In this document: positions 6,778 through 9,604 of the stretch, piece after piece
Numbering within the stretch: the stretch's first letter is position 1
Layout of the letters: each line of letters starts with the position of its first letter
Assembly: GCA_937959375.1 (NCBI GenBank)
Contig: CALGLS010000373.1
Coordinates: forward strand, 1 to 9,604
Direction of reading: 5' to 3'
Origin: an uncultured Saprospiraceae bacterium
Lineage (GTDB): Bacteria > Bacteroidota > Bacteroidia > Chitinophagales > Saprospiraceae
Length of the DNA: 9,604 nucleotides
Notes under the pieces: model-generated
Databases searched by the model: none
Told to the model about the DNA's origin: nothing
The model's input: the letters and a program-made list of their open reading frames with translations, nothing else
Position numbers and translations under genes: made by a program

Positions 6778-6803
6778 GAATCCCTCAAATAAGGAGGATA
6801 TTC
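6778..6803 (+). promoter_or_regulatory. Leader hairpin enclosing a Shine-Dalgarno-like AAGGAGGAT
   Basis: GAAT and CCTC (6778-6786, one bulged C) can pair with GAGG and ATTC (6794-6803) around a 7-base loop in the predicted mlaE leader. The right side contains AAGGAGGAT (6791-6799), a full Shine-Dalgarno match in a phylum that rarely uses one. The only nearby start, GTG at 6811, runs into TAA after two codons. A regulatory leader is possible but unproven, and the stem is short. Confidence 0.25.
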
Positions 6804-6821
6804 CTATAAAGTGGGCTAAAT

Positions 6822-6841
6822 TACTAAGTAATTAGTTAGTA
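6822..6841. promoter_or_regulatory. 20-base near-perfect palindrome, candidate operator
   Basis: TACTAAGTAA (6822-6831) and TTAGTTAGTA (6832-6841) are reverse complements at 9 of 10 positions, the only mismatch being G opposite G. The site lies between the divergent SDR and mlaE genes, inside the predicted mlaE leader and upstream of the SDR start. It is the right size for a dimeric repressor. No regulator is encoded nearby, so the partner is unknown. Confidence 0.45.
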
Positions 6842-6884
6842 TTTCAAAAATCTCTTTAAGAATAGCGAGGCTAAGACGTTTTAT

Positions 6885-7631
6885 ATGAATTTAAATTTCT
6901 TGTATCATTTTGGTCGTTATCTCATCTTACTTCGTTCTGCGTTGACGCGTCCGGAGAAGTTCTCTATGTATTGGAAGGAGACCATGCGTCAGATGAATGA
7001 TATTGGAATTGGTTCTTTGGTGATTGTGGGATTAATTGCGGTTTTTATTGGAGCAGTAACAGCTACCCAGTTTGCTTACCAATTGCAGGATAGTTTCGTA
7101 CCCGCTTATTATATTGGCTATATTGTTAGAGATAGTACCATAATAGAATTGGCACCTACGATTACTTGTTTGGTTCTTGCCGGAAAAGTGGGATCGAACA
7201 TAGCTGCGGAAATAGGAGGGATGCGTCAAAAAGAGCATATTGATGCCATGGAAATCATGGGTGTGAATACCGCTTCTTATTTGATTTTACCAAAAGTAAT
7301 TGCAGCCATGGTAGTGATTCCAATGTTGGTTTGCTTGGCAGCCTTTATTTCAATTTGGGGAGGATATACGGCGAGTGTCGCTACAGGATTAATTACAGAC
7401 GTGGAATATATACAAGGGGTTCGATCATTTTTTGAACCTTATTACGTTTTTATGATGTTTGTCAAAGCGGTTGTTTTTGCCTATATCTTGACAAGTGTTT
7501 CTGCTTACCAAGGCTATCATGTAAAAGGAGGAAGCATTGAACTAGGACAAGCAAGTACGCAAGCAGTTGTATATAGCGATATTTTGATTTTGCTTTCAGA
7601 CTATATAATTGCGATTATTCTTACGATGTAG
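6885..7631 (+). CDS. mlaE: MlaE-family ABC permease (lipid/MCE transporter)
   Basis: The protein has 248 residues, the normal length of MlaE/Ttg2B/YrbE permeases. The conserved cytoplasmic coupling segment AAEIGGMRQKEHIDAMEIMG spans 107-126 and ends at VN (127-128), the family's best diagnostic. Hydrophobic segments at about 41-66, 87-106, 137-163, 188-207 and 229-247 fit the MlaE fold. An N-terminal amphipathic stretch (1-35) matches its interfacial helix. In the family a homodimer sits in the inner membrane, is driven by MlaF ATPases and works with an MCE protein (MlaD) to move phospholipids between inner and outer membranes. The ATG at 6885 is the first ATG after the predicted transcription start. 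It is followed on the same strand by mlaF after a 166-base repeat-filled gap. The direction of transport and the substrate are not readable here. Confidence 0.93.
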   Translation: MNLNFLYHFGRYLILLRSALTRPEKFSMYWKETMRQMNDIGIGSLVIVGLIAVFIGAVTATQFAYQLQDSFVPAYYIGYIVRDSTIIELAPTITCLVLAGKVGSNIAAEIGGMRQKEHIDAMEIMGVNTASYLILPKVIAAMVVIPMLVCLAAFISIWGGYTASVATGLITDVEYIQGVRSFFEPYYVFMMFVKAVVFAYILTSVSAYQGYHVKGGSIELGQASTQAVVYSDILILLSDYIIAIILTM

Positions 7632-7634
7632 GAA

Positions 7635-7794
7635 ATTAGAATTAGAATTAGAATTAGAATGTGAGTTAGAATGGCCCACAACTGTTCAAATTGCTTTATT
7701 TATGCAGTGTTCTAATTCCAATTTATATTTAAAATTTTGATTCCGCGCCAGAAGAAAAATTCTAATTCTAATTCGCATTCTAATTCACATTCAA
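7635..7794. repeat. Inverted pair of TAGAAT hexamer arrays between mlaE and mlaF
   Basis: The left arm, in phase from 7637, has six hexamers: TAGAAT four times, GTGAGT, TAGAAT (to 7672). The right arm 7759-7794 also has six hexamers: ATTCTA twice, ATTCGC, ATTCTA, ATTCAC, ATTCAA. The reverse complement of the right arm uses the same TAGAAT and GTGAAT units, so the 36-base arms can pair in several registers. The 86-base spacer holds an extra unit, TTCTAATTCCAATTT (7710-7724). The element starts 3 bases after the mlaE stop codon and ends 3 bases before the mlaF ATG. In mRNA the hairpin would cover the mlaF start region, which has no Shine-Dalgarno sequence. Confidence 0.9.
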
Positions 7795-7797
7795 CCT

Positions 7798-8559
7798 ATG
7801 ATACGAGCAGTAAATATAAAAAAATCGTTTGGAGACACTGAGGTGTTGAAAGGCATTACGACCACTTTCGAGAAAGGGAAGACCAATCTGATTATTGGAC
7901 GAAGTGGTGCTGGTAAAACGGTTTTGCTTAAATTATGTGTTGGCTTGTTGAAACCAACGAGTGGAGAAATTATGTATGGAGATTCTAATTTCTCTGATCT
8001 CAATAGGCGAGATATGCGTGCCATTCGTATGGAAATCGGGATGCTATTTCAAGGTTCTGCTTTATTTGACTCTATGACTGTGGAGGAGAATATTCGATTC
8101 CCACTAGACATGTTTACCAATAAAACGAAAAAGGAAAAACTAGATCGAGTCAACTATTGTTTGGAGCGTGTTCAGTTGGAAGGTAACAACGATAAATTCC
8201 CTGGAGAGGTGAGTGGTGGTATGCAAAAGCGTGTAGGTATTGCCCGATCCATTGTACTCGAACCAAAATACCTTTTCTGTGATGAGCCTAACTCAGGGCT
8301 TGACCCTAAAACGTCTTTGCTCATTGACGAGCTGATTCACGATATTACTACAGAACAGAACATTACAACCGTCATCAATACACATGATATGAACTCTGTG
8401 ATGCAGATTGGTGAAAATATTGCTTTGCTACATCAAGGTCGCTTGGCTTGGCAGGGAAATAAAGATATGGTGATGGATAGTGATAATGAACTACTTCAAG
8501 ATTTTATTTTTGCTTCTCCATTTTTGCAGCGATTGCGTAAGGCTGCTGTAGGGGAGTAG
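7798..8559 (+). CDS. mlaF: MlaF-family ABC transporter ATP-binding protein
   Basis: The protein has 253 residues and a complete ABC ATPase core: Walker A GRSGAGKT (34-41), Q-loop Q85, signature SGGMQKR (139-145), Walker B YLFCDEP with D162 and E163 (158-164), D-loop SGLDP (166-170) and switch H196. The segment MLFQGSALFDSMTVEENIRF (82-101) is characteristic of the MlaF/Ttg2A lineage, and the signature uses Met rather than the usual Gln-Gln of other importers. It should dimerise under MlaE at the inner membrane and power lipid transfer. The C-terminal tail (225-253) matches the short MlaF extension. It is presumably cotranscribed with mlaE from the 6729-6758 promoter, but translation starts directly after a repeat hairpin. 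No MCE-domain gene follows; the next gene is convergent, 33 bases away. Confidence 0.94.
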   Translation: MIRAVNIKKSFGDTEVLKGITTTFEKGKTNLIIGRSGAGKTVLLKLCVGLLKPTSGEIMYGDSNFSDLNRRDMRAIRMEIGMLFQGSALFDSMTVEENIRFPLDMFTNKTKKEKLDRVNYCLERVQLEGNNDKFPGEVSGGMQKRVGIARSIVLEPKYLFCDEPNSGLDPKTSLLIDELIHDITTEQNITTVINTHDMNSVMQIGENIALLHQGRLAWQGNKDMVMDSDNELLQDFIFASPFLQRLRKAAVGE

Positions 8560-8592
8560 TCCTCTCTTTTTATCGGAACAACTTCGATTCTT

Positions 8593-9036
8593 TTATTTTC
8601 GCTTACCAATTTTATAAACTAAAGCTTTAGCATCTGGAGCTTTTGGTATTACAACTTGCTTTACATAATTCTTTAATGCCTTTTTACTAGAAAACTTTAC
8701 AAGAAGTATATAGGCATATCCTCCTTCTTCTAACTTTTCATAGTGTACATTGCCGAATTGCTGAAAGAGATGAAAATCTCGTTTTAGCGGAAGCTCTGAT
8801 CTCGTAATTTCAATTCCAAACCCAGAATAGGTCGCAGGTAATTTTTTGTGATGGCGAAAGTAGGAAGGAGTAGACTTACCAGCCTTGCTCACTTTTTCTT
8901 TCGTTTGATTGGTAGATATTTCGGAAGTCTGTTGCGGAATTTCCGCAGGAATGGTGTCATTCGTTTGTGCCATTATTTGAAGACTAGAAAGCAGTGCAAT
9001 AACGACAAAAGTAAAAATTCTAAAGTAGGGGATCAT
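8593..9036 (-). CDS. Exported protein with SPOR-like C-terminal domain
   Basis: The protein has 147 residues. It begins with a clear signal peptide (hydrophobic 8-22, likely cleavage after MAQ near residue 24), then a Ser/Thr/Gln/Lys-rich linker (25-66). A compact domain (about 68-147) follows with an alternating strand-helix pattern: GFGIEI strand, a helix around LKRDFHLFQQFG, a GYAYILLVKF strand, a helix SSKKALKNYV and a final ALVYKIG strand. This order and the QFG...LVKFSSKKAL spacing resemble SPOR domains, which bind denuded peptidoglycan, but the match is by eye only and divergent. It would act in the periplasm or envelope. It lies 22 bases downstream of the small single-span protein gene on the same strand and is probably cotranscribed. 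Only 33 bases separate it from the convergent mlaF end. The function is uncertain. Confidence 0.6.
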   Translation of the reverse strand: MIPYFRIFTFVVIALLSSLQIMAQTNDTIPAEIPQQTSEISTNQTKEKVSKAGKSTPSYFRHHKKLPATYSGFGIEITRSELPLKRDFHLFQQFGNVHYEKLEEGGYAYILLVKFSSKKALKNYVKQVVIPKAPDAKALVYKIGKRK

Positions 9037-9058
9037 AAACCAGTTTTCATTTAGTAAT

Positions 9059-9304
9059 CTAGCTAGGCTGGCTGTCGTCTACCATGTCCGATGAAGGAGT
9101 GGTGTCGCTAACAGCTTCATTTGTAGTAGGAACGGATTCCCCTTCTGATTCATTGTATGGATTGGAGGCTTGGGTTGGATTTAACATACCAGCATCATTG
9201 TCTGAGCCATGTTGAGCTACAGGCAAGACTTTAGGAGAAGCCATGACGATAGAGAAGAATGCAACAATGGTTAGTCCCATTGCATAGAGTAAAAATAATT
9301 CCAT
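9059..9304 (-). CDS. Small single-span membrane protein with acidic Ser/Thr-rich tail
   Basis: The protein has 81 residues that I do not recognise as a known family. Residues 3-21 are a single hydrophobic span. The remainder is low-complexity, rich in Ser, Thr, Asn, Pro, Asp and Glu, and has only one basic residue (K25) plus H32. The acidic tail has no visible fold. The lack of positive charge before the span and K25 just after it would place the N-terminus outside and the tail in the cytoplasm by the positive-inside rule, but that is weak evidence. An uncleaved anchor or a cleaved signal peptide (near MAS, 21-23) are both possible. It is upstream of the SPOR-like gene by 22 bases, so the two are likely one transcript and may work together in the envelope. 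A real gene is supported by the clean start, the membrane segment and the tight spacing. Confidence 0.6.
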   Translation of the reverse strand: MELFLLYAMGLTIVAFFSIVMASPKVLPVAQHGSDNDAGMLNPTQASNPYNESEGESVPTTNEAVSDTTPSSDMVDDSQPS

Positions 9305-9604
9305 ATGTTCAGTGTGTTAATAAGCGTTTAATAATCAAACAGCTTTTTTGGGGACTACAGGGTTTGTTTACTATTATGCTTAATTCTCAGATCGTAATAC
9401 AAGTATATGAATACTTTAAATAAGTATTACAGTTATGTGAAAATTATTGTGACGACTATTAATGAAAATAAAAATATGTAGTAGTCTGTTTATAAGCGAA
9501 AATAAAGCCAGTTTTAGTTAAAGCAGTGGCTAGTATAGAGGGGAGTTTGCGCGATTACAGTTATTGAACGGTCGCAGAGAGTAAAGACATGATAGGCATT
9601 TGTT
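9305..9604. other. AT-rich intergenic region at window end
   Basis: No convincing gene, tRNA or terminator is seen in these 300 bases. The region should hold the promoter for the minus-strand pair ending at 8593, but no clear TAnnTTTG box was found. A cluster of related inverted repeats lies at 9394-9430. An ATG at 9589 opens a frame on the plus strand that leaves the window after five codons, too short to judge. Confidence 0.5.
9394..9430. promoter_or_regulatory. Nested inverted repeats, possible operator or hairpin
   Basis: GTAATAC (9394-9400) is the exact reverse complement of GTATTAC (9424-9430). Within it AATACTT (9410-9416) is the exact complement of AAGTATT (9422-9428), so the same half-site occurs three times. 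It lies about 90 bases upstream of the minus-strand gene ending at 9304. It may be an overlapping binding site or a chance product of AT richness. Confidence 0.35.

Noticed and set aside
7791..8024. Minus-strand frame inside mlaF
   Set aside because: It is antisense to the Walker A region of a complete ABC ATPase gene.
8560..8592. Terminator between mlaF and the convergent SPOR-like gene
   Set aside because: Only a short bulged stem (ATCG..AA with TTCGAT) is present, without a clean stem and T-run, so I did not list it.
9440..9604. Possible tRNA or small RNA gene near the window end
   Set aside because: No cloverleaf arms, TTC-type T-loop or CCA-proximal stem could be traced.

Overview
The window looks like a chromosomal segment of a Bacteroidota organism, most likely from the Saprospiria/Lewinella-Haliscomenobacter side of the phylum. 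This rests on a secreted protein with a type IX secretion (T9SS) type A sorting tail, a TTG-N19-TAnnTTTG promoter of the Bacteroidota type, the near absence of Shine-Dalgarno sequences before start codons, and an iodotyrosine-deiodinase-like flavoprotein of a kind characterised from Haliscomenobacter. The genus-level placement is inference. There is no phage, CRISPR array, rRNA, tRNA or insertion sequence that I can support.

Layout. 1-93 holds an ATTCCT hexamer repeat. 94-1873 (minus) is an overlapping gene pair: an NRDE/TANGO2-family protein followed by an ATP-grasp ligase-like protein. 1874-2405 is a 0.5 kb AT-rich divergent intergenic region. 2406-5000 (plus) encodes a large secreted ELWxxDGT-repeat protein with a T9SS tail, closed by a strong hairpin terminator. 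5176-5841 and 6005-6700 (both minus) encode an iodotyrosine-deiodinase-like nitroreductase and a short-chain dehydrogenase. 6701-6884 is a divergent regulatory region with a good promoter and a near-perfect palindrome. 6885-8559 (plus) is the lipid-transport ABC pair mlaE-mlaF. 8593-9304 (minus) holds two small envelope-type proteins, one with a signal peptide and a SPOR-like C-terminus, the other a single-span protein with an acidic tail. 9305-9604 is AT-rich and without a convincing gene.

The most unusual structure is a recurrent intergenic element. Three gene gaps (5067-5174, 5897-6001, 7635-7794) each hold two arms of short tandem units of 6, 7 and 6 nt. In each, the second arm is the degenerate reverse complement of the first. 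Unit sequence differs between loci but matches between the two arms of one locus, the 5' arm is the purine-richer one, and one arm lies within a few bases of a stop codon. The repeat at 5-46 looks like a fourth element cut by the window edge. The copy inside mlaEF fills nearly the whole gap and ends 3 nt before the mlaF start codon.

Functionally the genes are mostly housekeeping or envelope related. MlaE and MlaF would form the permease and ATPase of an MCE-type lipid transporter, but the substrate-binding MCE protein (MlaD) is not in the window. The deiodinase-like enzyme retains all three residues that hold the amino-acid part of iodotyrosine in the animal enzyme.
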